Origin: Vulcanimicrobiota bacterium
Lineage (GTDB): Bacteria; Vulcanimicrobiota; Vulcanimicrobiia; Vulcanimicrobiales; Vulcanimicrobiaceae
Assembly (NCBI GenBank): GCA_027306845.1
Contig: DAHUYY010000088.1
Span: 1-7,647, forward strand
Direction of reading: 5' to 3'
Length of the DNA stretch: 7,647 nucleotides
Positions 1 to 5,876 of this stretch are shown here, in pieces. Under the pieces are notes generated by a model that was not told the origin of the DNA, did not search any database, and saw only the letters and a list, made by a program, of their open reading frames with translations. Position 1 is the stretch's first letter, and each line of letters opens with the position of its first letter. Made by a program: the position numbers and the translations under genes.

Positions 1-1
1 C

Positions 2-106
2 GGAGAACGCCGCGGAACCTGGGGCTTCTACCGGCTTACGCCGGGCGCGCGCGAACGGATCGAGGGCGCGCTTTCAACCGTGCTTCCGCTCGCGCTGCAC
101 GCGTGA
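2..106 (+). CDS. C-terminal end of an ArsR-like transcriptional regulator (partial)
   Basis: The frame beginning at base 2 is open from the window edge to a TGA at 104-106, giving 34 residues that include GTWGFYRLTPGARERIEGAL. The pattern of a Gly-Thr-Trp-x-Phe-Tyr-Arg-Leu strand followed by an amphipathic helix resembles the wing and last helix of ArsR/SmtB winged-helix repressors, where a similar 'G-x-W-x-x-YRL' stretch is usual. The metalloid-binding cysteines, if present, lie outside the window. Its stop codon overlaps the GTG start of the arsenite permease (GTGA, 4 nt), indicating translational coupling in one operon. In known operons of this type ArsR binds the operon promoter and is released by arsenite; that role here is inferred from the fragment plus the two arsenic genes that follow. 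Confidence 0.62.
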   Translation, partial: GERRGTWGFYRLTPGARERIEGALSTVLPLALHA

Positions 107-1113
107 GACGGCTCGCTTTTCTCGACCGCTATCTGACGCTGTGGATCCTCGCGGCGATGGCGGCCGGGGTTGCGCTCGGCGCCTTCGGCGCGCACCTCCC
201 CGCGGTCGTCGTTCCCATCGGTCTCATCGTCATGATGTATCCGCCGTTCGCGCGCGTGCGCTACGAAGCGCTCCCTGCCGTCGTGCGCAACTTGCGCCTT
301 TTCGCGCTCTCGCTCGTGCAGAACTGGGCGATCGGCCCGGTGCTCATGTTCGGGTTAGCGGCGATTTTCTTGCACGATAAGCCCGCGTTTTTCGCCGGGC
401 TCGTCATGGTCGGGCTCGCGCGCTGCATTGCGATGGTCATTGTTTGGAACGATCTCGCGGGCGGCGACCGCGAATATGCCGCCGCACTGGTCGCGTTTAA
501 TTCGCTCTTTCAAATATTCGGATACGCCGCGTATGCGTGGCTCTTCATCACCGTGCTTCCGCCGCTGATCGGCATGCCTTCCCTCGCGGTGCATCTATCG
601 TTCGTCGAGGTCGTGAAGAACGTCGCACTCTATCTGGGGCTGCCGTTTGCCGCCGGTGCGCTCACACGCGCGTTCGTGCGCCCGCGCATCGGCCTCGAAC
701 GATACGACGAACGTTTCGTGCCGCGAATCGCACCGCTGACATTAGTTGCGTTGCTCGTCACGATCGTCGCGATGTTCGCGTTACAAGGGCACCGCATCGT
801 CGAACACCCGGTCGACGTCGTGCAGATTGCTGCTCCGCTCGTCCTTTATTTCGTCGCGATGTTCTTCATTTCGTTTGCGACGAGCAAACGCATGGGTGCG
901 AGCTACGGCGCGAATACCGCGCTCTCGCTGACCGCTGCCAGCAATAATTTCGAGCTCGCGATCGCCGTCTGTATCGCACTTTTCGGCATCACCTCGGGCG
1001 AAGCGTTCGCAGCCGTCATCGGTCCGCTCGTCGAAGTTCCCGTCATGCTTGCGCTCGTCAACGTGGCGCTGCGCATGAAACCCGCCTATCCCCCGCTTGA
1101 GGAGAGCCTCTAA
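103..1113 (+). CDS. acr3: Acr3-family arsenite efflux permease
   Basis: This inner-membrane carrier would export arsenite using the proton-motive force. The 336-residue product is almost wholly hydrophobic, with about ten predicted membrane segments, close to but slightly shorter than typical Acr3 proteins (350-400 residues). Two family signatures are clear: GLARCIAMVIVWNDLAGGDR (residues 104-123) with the conserved Cys108 needed for arsenite transport, and the AASNNFELAIAV stretch with conserved Glu284. These separate it from the ArsB family, which is unrelated in sequence. The GTG start is chosen because it overlaps the upstream stop (GTGA) and puts a short charged N-terminus before the first membrane helix; no strong Shine-Dalgarno is visible, consistent with coupled re-initiation. 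Only 2 nt separate its stop from the arsC start. Expression is presumably arsenite-induced through the upstream regulator, whose operator is outside the window. Confidence 0.94.
   Translation: MRRLAFLDRYLTLWILAAMAAGVALGAFGAHLPAVVVPIGLIVMMYPPFARVRYEALPAVVRNLRLFALSLVQNWAIGPVLMFGLAAIFLHDKPAFFAGLVMVGLARCIAMVIVWNDLAGGDREYAAALVAFNSLFQIFGYAAYAWLFITVLPPLIGMPSLAVHLSFVEVVKNVALYLGLPFAAGALTRAFVRPRIGLERYDERFVPRIAPLTLVALLVTIVAMFALQGHRIVEHPVDVVQIAAPLVLYFVAMFFISFATSKRMGASYGANTALSLTAASNNFELAIAVCIALFGITSGEAFAAVIGPLVEVPVMLALVNVALRMKPAYPPLEESL
1099..1104 (+). promoter_or_regulatory. Shine-Dalgarno for arsC
   Basis: GAGGAG lies inside the last codons of the permease gene, 11 nt before the GTG at 1116. It supports GTG 1116 as the arsC start; no ATG is available nearby in frame. 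Confidence 0.6.
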
Positions 1114-1115
1114 CC

Positions 1116-1619
1116 GTGAATATACCAACCGCCGATCGCGCCCGCGTGCTCTTTCTCTGCGTGCATAACAGCGCGCGCAGCCAGATGGCCGAAGCGTTCG
1201 CGAACGCACGTTTCTCCGACCGGCTAATCGCCGAGAGCGCGGGGCTCGAAGCGGGCGCGCTCAACCCGCTCGCCGTCGAAGCGATGCGCGAACGCGGTAT
1301 CGATATCTCGCAGAAGCAAACGCGCCGCGTCTTCGATCTCTTTACCGCCGGCCGGCTCTTCGACTACGTCATTACCGTTTGCGACGAAAGCAACGCGGAG
1401 CGCTGCCCGATCTTCCCCGGCGTCACGCAGCGAATTCACTGGAGCTTCCCCGATCCCGGCGCGCTCGTTGGCTCGGCGGAAGAACGGCTCGCGCAGACGC
1501 GCGAGATTCGCGACGCGATCGAGGCCCGGGTTACGGAGTGGGGGGCGAGGCTCGGCGCAGAAGCGACCGCCGCGGAGCCGGCCCTCGATACGGGCGCTAA
1601 AGCGCCCTACTCGGGCTGA
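1116..1619 (+). CDS. arsC: Arsenate reductase, thioredoxin-coupled (low-molecular-weight phosphatase fold)
   Basis: This cytoplasmic enzyme would reduce arsenate to arsenite for export by the upstream permease. The phosphatase P-loop C-x5-R is seen as FLCVHNSARSQMAEAF with nucleophile Cys15 and Arg21. The two further redox cysteines are Cys89 and Cys97 in VITVCDESNAERCPIFPG, and the general-acid Asp113 lies in WSFPDPG. This three-cysteine relay is the hallmark of the ArsC family that hands its disulfide to thioredoxin. The Cys-Cys spacing is 8 residues against 7 in the staphylococcal plasmid enzyme. Length is 167 residues; the conserved fold ends near residue 145-150. The last 12 or so residues (from about 156) and the stop codon are encoded by a repeat element, so the tail is probably not functional. 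GTG start supported by an upstream GAGGAG. Confidence 0.93.
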   Translation: MNIPTADRARVLFLCVHNSARSQMAEAFANARFSDRLIAESAGLEAGALNPLAVEAMRERGIDISQKQTRRVFDLFTAGRLFDYVITVCDESNAERCPIFPGVTQRIHWSFPDPGALVGSAEERLAQTREIRDAIEARVTEWGARLGAEATAAEPALDTGAKAPYSG

Positions 1620-1706
1620 CAGAGAACCCTACGCGGGCTGAGAAGCCGCTGTCACGCCGAGTAGCCGTCGAAGGCGGCGTATCGAGGCGTCGCTCGCCCT
1701 CGATAC
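1582..1706. repeat. REP/BIME-like inverted-repeat element between arsC and the transglycosylase gene
   Basis: Two copies of one unit of about 40 nt face each other. Copy 1 (1583-1622) reads CCTCGATACG, then the palindrome GGGCGCTAAAGCGCCC (1592-1607), then TACTCGGGCTGACAG. Copy 2 (1649-1687), on the opposite strand, reads CCTCGATACG, then a GC-rich imperfect hairpin (1664-1678), then TACTCGGCGTGACAG. The outer arms match 10 of 10 and the inner arms 13 of 15. A third fragment, CCCTCGATAC (1697-1706), repeats the start of copy 1. The spacer also holds CCCTACGCGGGCTGA (1628-1642), a near-copy of CCCTACTCGGGCTGA (1605-1619). The layout, with a conserved flank around a variable hairpin and head-to-head pairing, resembles short extragenic palindromic repeats. 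Whether it recurs in the genome cannot be seen here. Confidence 0.72.
1679..1706 (+). terminator. Strong hairpin downstream of arsC, possible terminator
   Basis: GTATCGAGG (1679-1687) and CCTCGATAC (1698-1706) are a perfect 9-bp inverted repeat across a 10-nt loop, which can close further through GCG/CGC with one bulged base. It would fold in RNA after the arsenic operon. There is no T-rich tract after it, so intrinsic termination is uncertain; it may simply be part of the repeat element or protect the 3' end. Confidence 0.35.
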
Positions 1707-1755
1707 AGAGGCGCACGGGGAAGGCCGGGGCAGAGGCTCGGCGAACCCTTTCACG

Positions 1756-2229
1756 ATGCGATTTTGGCTCCGGGCGACGCTCGCGGTCGTCTTCCTCGCC
1801 GGGTGCGGCGGGGGAGGCTACTTGCCGTATGCCCCGCAGTCGTTGCCGCCGTCGAAGATCGACCAACTCGCAGTCGCAGCAGCGACCCGCGAGGGCATCT
1901 CGGCGCGACTGATTCGGGCGGTCATCCTCACCGAATCCGCCGGCGACCCGGGAGCGATCAGCCGCGTGGGGGCCGAGGGGCTCATGCAACTCATGCCCGG
2001 CACCGCCGAAGATTGCGGCATCACCGACGCGTTCGATCCGCAGCAAAATGTTTCGTGCGGTGCGCATTATTTGCATGCGATGCTCGCACGCTATCGCGGC
2101 GACACCGAGCTCGCCCTTGCCGCATATAACGCCGGCCCCGGCGCCGTCGACCGCTATCACGGCATTCCGCCCTACGCCGAAACGCAAGAGTACGTCGCGC
2201 GCGTCCTCGCCGCGTATCGCAACAATTAG
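1756..2229 (+). CDS. Small lytic transglycosylase lipoprotein (SLT domain)
   Basis: This protein would cleave peptidoglycan between N-acetylmuramic acid and N-acetylglucosamine, forming 1,6-anhydro ends, while anchored by lipid in the periplasm. The signal peptide ends in a lipobox, FLAGC, with lipidated Cys17, followed by a Gly-rich linker. The SLT domain spans roughly residues 34-157: catalytic Glu60 in ILTESAGDPGAISRVGAEGL, the GLMQLMPGTA motif (75-84), and LALAAYNAGPGAV (119-131) with the typical AYNAGPG signature. At 157 residues it is a minimal single-domain form with no LysM or other binding module. Cys87 and Cys101 flank the SLT core and could form a disulfide in the periplasm. No clear Shine-Dalgarno precedes the ATG; the start is fixed by the lipoprotein signal. 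It lies 24 nt before the LptF/G gene, so may share its transcript. The exact subfamily (MltC/E/Slt-like) cannot be set. Confidence 0.9.
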   Translation: MRFWLRATLAVVFLAGCGGGGYLPYAPQSLPPSKIDQLAVAAATREGISARLIRAVILTESAGDPGAISRVGAEGLMQLMPGTAEDCGITDAFDPQQNVSCGAHYLHAMLARYRGDTELALAAYNAGPGAVDRYHGIPPYAETQEYVARVLAAYRNN

Positions 2230-2253
2230 CTCCGTTATCCGGCTGGGCGCGCG

Positions 2254-3405
2254 ATGGCTTCGCTAACCGCACAACGCCCGCTGCCTCGACACCTCGCGCT
2301 TCCGCGCCTTCCCATTCTCGACAGCTACGTGCTGCGCGAAATTTTAGGGCCGTTTGCGTTTGCGCTCTCCGCCTACCTCATTTTTTGGGCGCTCAACATC
2401 TTCTTTCTCGCTGCGGATTACATCATCAACGACCACGCGCCGTTTTTTCTGGTGCTCCGCTTCGTCGTCTTCCGCATTCCGCAGGCCGTTCCGATGGCTT
2501 TTCCCTTCGCCACCCTCTTCGCCGGGTTGCTGGCGATGGGCCGCTTGATGGGCGACAACGAGGTGGTGGCGATGAGAACGTCGGGCATCTCGCTTGCGCG
2601 TATTGCGGCGACGCCGATGCTCTTCGGAATCGCGATGTTTGCGATCGCCTATTTAACCAACGAATACGTCTCCCCGAAAGCGGTCGACCTTTCGACGCGA
2701 ACGTTCTATCAAATCATCTATCACACCAACTCGCTTCCGGTCGAACCGCAGTTCTTCCGCAAAGATCCAGATACCGGAAACGTCTTTTACGTCACGCAGG
2801 TCGAGCCCGATAACAAGACCATGCTCGACGTACAAATTTTTAAACCCGCGCACTTCGGGCCTTGGAATGAAACGCTGCAGGCAAAAACCGCGACGGTCGA
2901 CGGATCGCTCCTGATCCTCCACGATGTTATCGATACCCGCTACAACCTCCAAGGGGACGTTACCAGCCAGCAACATGTCAAGCAGATCGAAATCGGCCTA
3001 CCGTTAGGCGAGACAGCGGCGCAATTTCTTTCGAACATCAACAGCGATTCTTGGACGATGAACAGCAAAGCGCTTAGCACGCAAATCAACGCGCTCAAAT
3101 CGCAAGGTATCGGCGGAAGCGCGCTCGGGTCGCTTGAGATTAGCCTCGCGAACAAACTTGCTTGGCCATTTGCCTGCGTGATCGGCATGGTGCTGGCGGT
3201 TCCATTAGCGATTCGTTACGGAAAGCGCGGCCGAACGCTCGGAATCGCCATGGCAATTTTTTCGTTTTTTATCTACTTCTTGCTCATGTCGGCGGCTGCG
3301 GCATTCGGGCGTAACGGCGCAATGAACGCGACGTTGGCGGCGTGGATTCCAAACATTATAATGGGCGGCGTCGGTCTCGTGCTCTTCATTTTGGAAGAGC
3401 GATAG
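2254..3405 (+). CDS. LptF/LptG-family LPS export permease (YjgP/YjgQ)
   Basis: This would be the inner-membrane permease subunit of the ABC transporter that extracts LPS (with ATPase LptB) and passes it to the periplasmic bridge. The 383-residue product has the family layout: ILDSYVLREILGPFAFAL leading into TM1 (about 34-54), TM2 (64-95), the cytoplasmic coupling segment DNEVVAMRTSGISLARIA (101-118), TM3 (119-136), a beta-rich periplasmic domain (about 140-300, jellyroll in solved homologues), then TM4-TM6 (about 304-320, 328-348, 360-380). The residues NEVVAMRTSGIS match the conserved region that contacts LptB. I cannot say whether it is LptF or LptG; no second copy is in the window, so it may form a homodimer or have a distant partner. 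The ATG start adds about 20 residues before the usual N-terminus, and no in-frame ATG lies closer. It is followed after 5 nt by the LptD-like gene, a strong operon link. Confidence 0.93.
   Translation: MASLTAQRPLPRHLALPRLPILDSYVLREILGPFAFALSAYLIFWALNIFFLAADYIINDHAPFFLVLRFVVFRIPQAVPMAFPFATLFAGLLAMGRLMGDNEVVAMRTSGISLARIAATPMLFGIAMFAIAYLTNEYVSPKAVDLSTRTFYQIIYHTNSLPVEPQFFRKDPDTGNVFYVTQVEPDNKTMLDVQIFKPAHFGPWNETLQAKTATVDGSLLILHDVIDTRYNLQGDVTSQQHVKQIEIGLPLGETAAQFLSNINSDSWTMNSKALSTQINALKSQGIGGSALGSLEISLANKLAWPFACVIGMVLAVPLAIRYGKRGRTLGIAMAIFSFFIYFLLMSAAAAFGRNGAMNATLAAWIPNIIMGGVGLVLFILEER
3393..3399 (+). promoter_or_regulatory. Shine-Dalgarno for the lptD-like gene
   Basis: GGAAGAG lies 11 nt before the ATG at 3411, inside the last codons of the permease gene. 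It decides the start: the frame is open further upstream to an ATG at 3342, but that would give a 23-residue Arg-rich extension wholly inside the upstream gene and would bury the signal peptide. Confidence 0.55.
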
Positions 3406-3410
3406 CAACC

Positions 3411-5849
3411 ATGCGCAGAAACTCGCTTCGCACCGTCACGACGGTTGCCTGGATCCTCGCGTATGCGGCGAGCCTCGTCCCCGCTCGCGCTGCCGATATC
3501 GGCCGCATCGACGAAACGCGCGCGCTCCGGCTGCTCAACGCACAGAGCTGCGCGCACATCGTCGCCGAGCGCGAAGCTCCCCCGCGCAACTTGCTCGCCC
3601 AAGCTGCGGCATCGCCCGCACCGAGCAGTTCGCCCGCAGCGCGCCCGACGCCGATCTCGTTTCAATTACCGTCGACGATTCCGACGCCGCCGGCGGTGCC
3701 CACCCCTACGCCGAATCCCTCTTCACTCGGCGCGCCGGTCTTTCTCGTCCGCGAGGGTGAGACGCCGCCGCCGATTCCCCGCGCCGGGCACGCACTCCCG
3801 ACACCCCAGCCGATTCCGACCGGCGCGCCGACCCTCGCTCCCAATCAAATTGCGATTCTCGCCGACAAAGTCAGCGGAAATACGAACCTCGGCAATCCCG
3901 GCGACGCGACCGGGAACGTTCATATTTTCTTTGGACAGGACGAACTCGTCGGCGAGCACGCCCACTACGACGGCATCCGCACGATCACCGTCACCGGGAA
4001 ACCGTATATCATCAACCACGCTCACGACTCGATTCTCAACGCCAAGAAAATCGTTTTCGACACGATCGACCAAACGGCCAAGCTGATCGGTGGTAGCGGC
4101 GAAAGCTCCGAAGGGGTCCAGCATGGCCTCGTCTACTTCCGCTCGCCCGATCTTCATACCGATGCCAAAGGCGTCGGGCACGGCACGAAAGCCTTCGTTA
4201 CTACCTGCGATAACCCGCGCGCGGGGTACCATATCACCGGCAAGACCATTACGTATTATCCGGGCAACAAAATCGTAATTGCCGACGCGATTCTCTGGCT
4301 CGGCGCCGCCGCAGTCTTTTTTCTGCCGCGCATCGTCATTCCGTTGCGCCAGGTCGTCAATCAGACGCAGCGCCCGAGCTATTTTCCACAGGTCGGCTAC
4401 GATCAGTACGAAGGTGCGTGGGTGAAGACGCAGTTGGGCTTCGGTAAAAATCGATATTACTATGGATATTATACACTGAATTACTACACGAAGGTCGGCC
4501 TCGGCTTAGGCTACAACGCGACCTTTGCGAAAAAGAACGGCCGGCGCAACGGAACCGTCGCCTTCTATGAGATTCGGGATCGTCGTTCGCAAACTTCCAC
4601 CTATAATTTACAGGCGCAGGAAACCGAAAATTTCTCGCAACGACTCCGCGCGAACTTCGGCTACAGTTATCAGAGCGCGTTCGGGCCGCTCGTAAATGCG
4701 CCGCCGAGTACATCGATGCAAATAGCGGTCGCGCATCAGGGCATTCACGCACAGCAAAATTATTCGTTTTCGCGTTCCGCAGTCGGCTCGCAATCGTCTA
4801 GCGATAGCCTCGCCTTTAGCGATTCGCGACAAATCAACGCCCAGGTAAGCAACACGTTTAACTTCACCCAGGCCTCGACGCAAGCTTCATTTTCCGGATC
4901 GAACTCTTCGAACGTCACCGGCCACGTCACCAACACGACGACCTTTAACGAACGTTCGTATAACTCGACGATCACCTTCGATCGCTCGTACACGCAGCAG
5001 CCGTCGGGCGACTACAAATTGCCGGAGATTCAAATTCGGCCCAATCGGTTTTTCCCGCATTTTTTAGTACCGCTCTCGGCGCAATTTTATCTCGGCGAAT
5101 ACTCCGAGCCTACCAATCACTTCGCCACCCAACGTGCCGATATGTCGTTCGTTGCCGGGCCGGCGCTTTATAATATTTACGGCAGTACGTTTTCGGCTAC
5201 GGTAAACGTGCAGCAATATGCATACGGCACCGGCGATCTGAAAGCACAAATTCAGCAGAACTTGAGCCTCACCTCACCGATCGGCAAGCATATCGTCAAC
5301 GCGATCACTTATAATGAGTCGAATTTCAACGGCCCCGGCAGCGTCCCGTTCCAGTTTCTCGACCAATTTTCGCCGTTGAACAACAAAGGCGCGCAGGACG
5401 TTCTGCGATTTTTCAACAGCAACGTCTATACGTTGCAATTAGGGTTCTCGACGAACTTCAACGCGCTCGCGCAACCGGTGAGTTACCAGTTTACGTCGCA
5501 GCCGTCGCCGCGCTCGTACCTGCAACTCGGAGGTTCGTTCGTCCCGGGGATCGGGCAGGGCTTCACCCCGACCCAAGTGCAATTTTCAACCCCATTCGGG
5601 CGCGGCTCGAGCCTGCAATTCAGCGGTTTGCTCGATTGGAAAAACCACGCTCGCATCGAAGATAAAAGCATCTATTACAGTCACATCATCGGCAACTGTT
5701 ACGAGCTGCGCGTGCAGTATCTGGAGCCATCCCGTTCGGTCAACGTTTCGATCGATCTGCTCGCGTTCCCGAGCCAGGCGGCAACCTTCGGTATCGGGCA
5801 GAACGGGCCGATTCTTCCGACGAGTTTCAACGCTATCTCGTCGCTGTAG
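3411..5849 (+). CDS. lptD: LptD-like LPS-assembly outer-membrane protein
   Basis: This would be the outer-membrane translocon that receives LPS from the periplasmic bridge and inserts it in the outer leaflet. From ATG 3411 the product has 812 residues: a signal peptide (about 1-27, cut after PARA), a short segment with Cys47, a Pro/Ser/Thr-rich linker (about 69-145), an OstA/LptA-like beta domain (about 146-265), the LptD junction FVTTCDNPRAGYHITGKTIT with Cys266 followed by FFLPRIVIPL (303-312), and a long barrel (about 325-812) rich in alternating Tyr, Gln, Ser and Asn. Near the end NCYELRVQYLEPSRSVNVSI (762-781), with Cys763, sits where E. coli LptD has its paired cysteines. The only cysteines are 47, 266 and 763, so the disulfide pattern is reduced. 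It differs from Proteobacterial LptD in its Pro-rich linker. Position directly after an LptF/G gene supports the call. The name rests on motifs and context, since sequence similarity in the barrel is low. Confidence 0.87.
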   Translation: MRRNSLRTVTTVAWILAYAASLVPARAADIGRIDETRALRLLNAQSCAHIVAEREAPPRNLLAQAAASPAPSSSPAARPTPISFQLPSTIPTPPAVPTPTPNPSSLGAPVFLVREGETPPPIPRAGHALPTPQPIPTGAPTLAPNQIAILADKVSGNTNLGNPGDATGNVHIFFGQDELVGEHAHYDGIRTITVTGKPYIINHAHDSILNAKKIVFDTIDQTAKLIGGSGESSEGVQHGLVYFRSPDLHTDAKGVGHGTKAFVTTCDNPRAGYHITGKTITYYPGNKIVIADAILWLGAAAVFFLPRIVIPLRQVVNQTQRPSYFPQVGYDQYEGAWVKTQLGFGKNRYYYGYYTLNYYTKVGLGLGYNATFAKKNGRRNGTVAFYEIRDRRSQTSTYNLQAQETENFSQRLRANFGYSYQSAFGPLVNAPPSTSMQIAVAHQGIHAQQNYSFSRSAVGSQSSSDSLAFSDSRQINAQVSNTFNFTQASTQASFSGSNSSNVTGHVTNTTTFNERSYNSTITFDRSYTQQPSGDYKLPEIQIRPNRFFPHFLVPLSAQFYLGEYSEPTNHFATQRADMSFVAGPALYNIYGSTFSATVNVQQYAYGTGDLKAQIQQNLSLTSPIGKHIVNAITYNESNFNGPGSVPFQFLDQFSPLNNKGAQDVLRFFNSNVYTLQLGFSTNFNALAQPVSYQFTSQPSPRSYLQLGGSFVPGIGQGFTPTQVQFSTPFGRGSSLQFSGLLDWKNHARIEDKSIYYSHIIGNCYELRVQYLEPSRSVNVSIDLLAFPSQAATFGIGQNGPILPTSFNAISSL

Positions 5850-5855
5850 GCGATT

Positions 5856-5875
5856 GCTCCAAGCGAGGGCGGAGC
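5856..5875. terminator. Possible bidirectional terminator hairpin
   Basis: GCTCC (5856-5860) and GGAGC (5871-5875) form a short 5-bp stem with a 10-nt loop in the 27-nt gap between the converging lptD and lipoprotein genes. The place is right for a shared terminator, but the stem is short and there is no clear T-tract on either strand. Confidence 0.28.
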
Positions 5876-5876
5876 G

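Noticed and set aside
103..1113. Permease as a bile acid/sodium symporter-type protein rather than an arsenite pump
   Set aside because: Both belong to one superfamily, but the LARCIAMVIVWNDLAGGDR and NNFELAIAV motifs and the arsC neighbour are specific to Acr3.
1582..1706. CRISPR array or insertion-sequence end
   Set aside because: The units are inverted, unequal and separated by a short non-spacer-like stretch, and no transposase or Cas gene is nearby; a REP-like element fits better.
1597..2187. Long - strand open frame (196 codons) opposite the transglycosylase gene
   Set aside because: Its translation is Arg/Ala/Gly-rich with no recognisable motif, and it overlaps a + strand gene with a lipobox and SLT catalytic motifs. 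It is a GC-bias shadow.
3342..3410. Upstream extension of the lptD-like frame to ATG 3342
   Set aside because: It lies inside the LptF/G gene, adds an Arg-rich stretch before the signal peptide and has no ribosome-binding site; ATG 3411 has one and begins a normal signal peptide.
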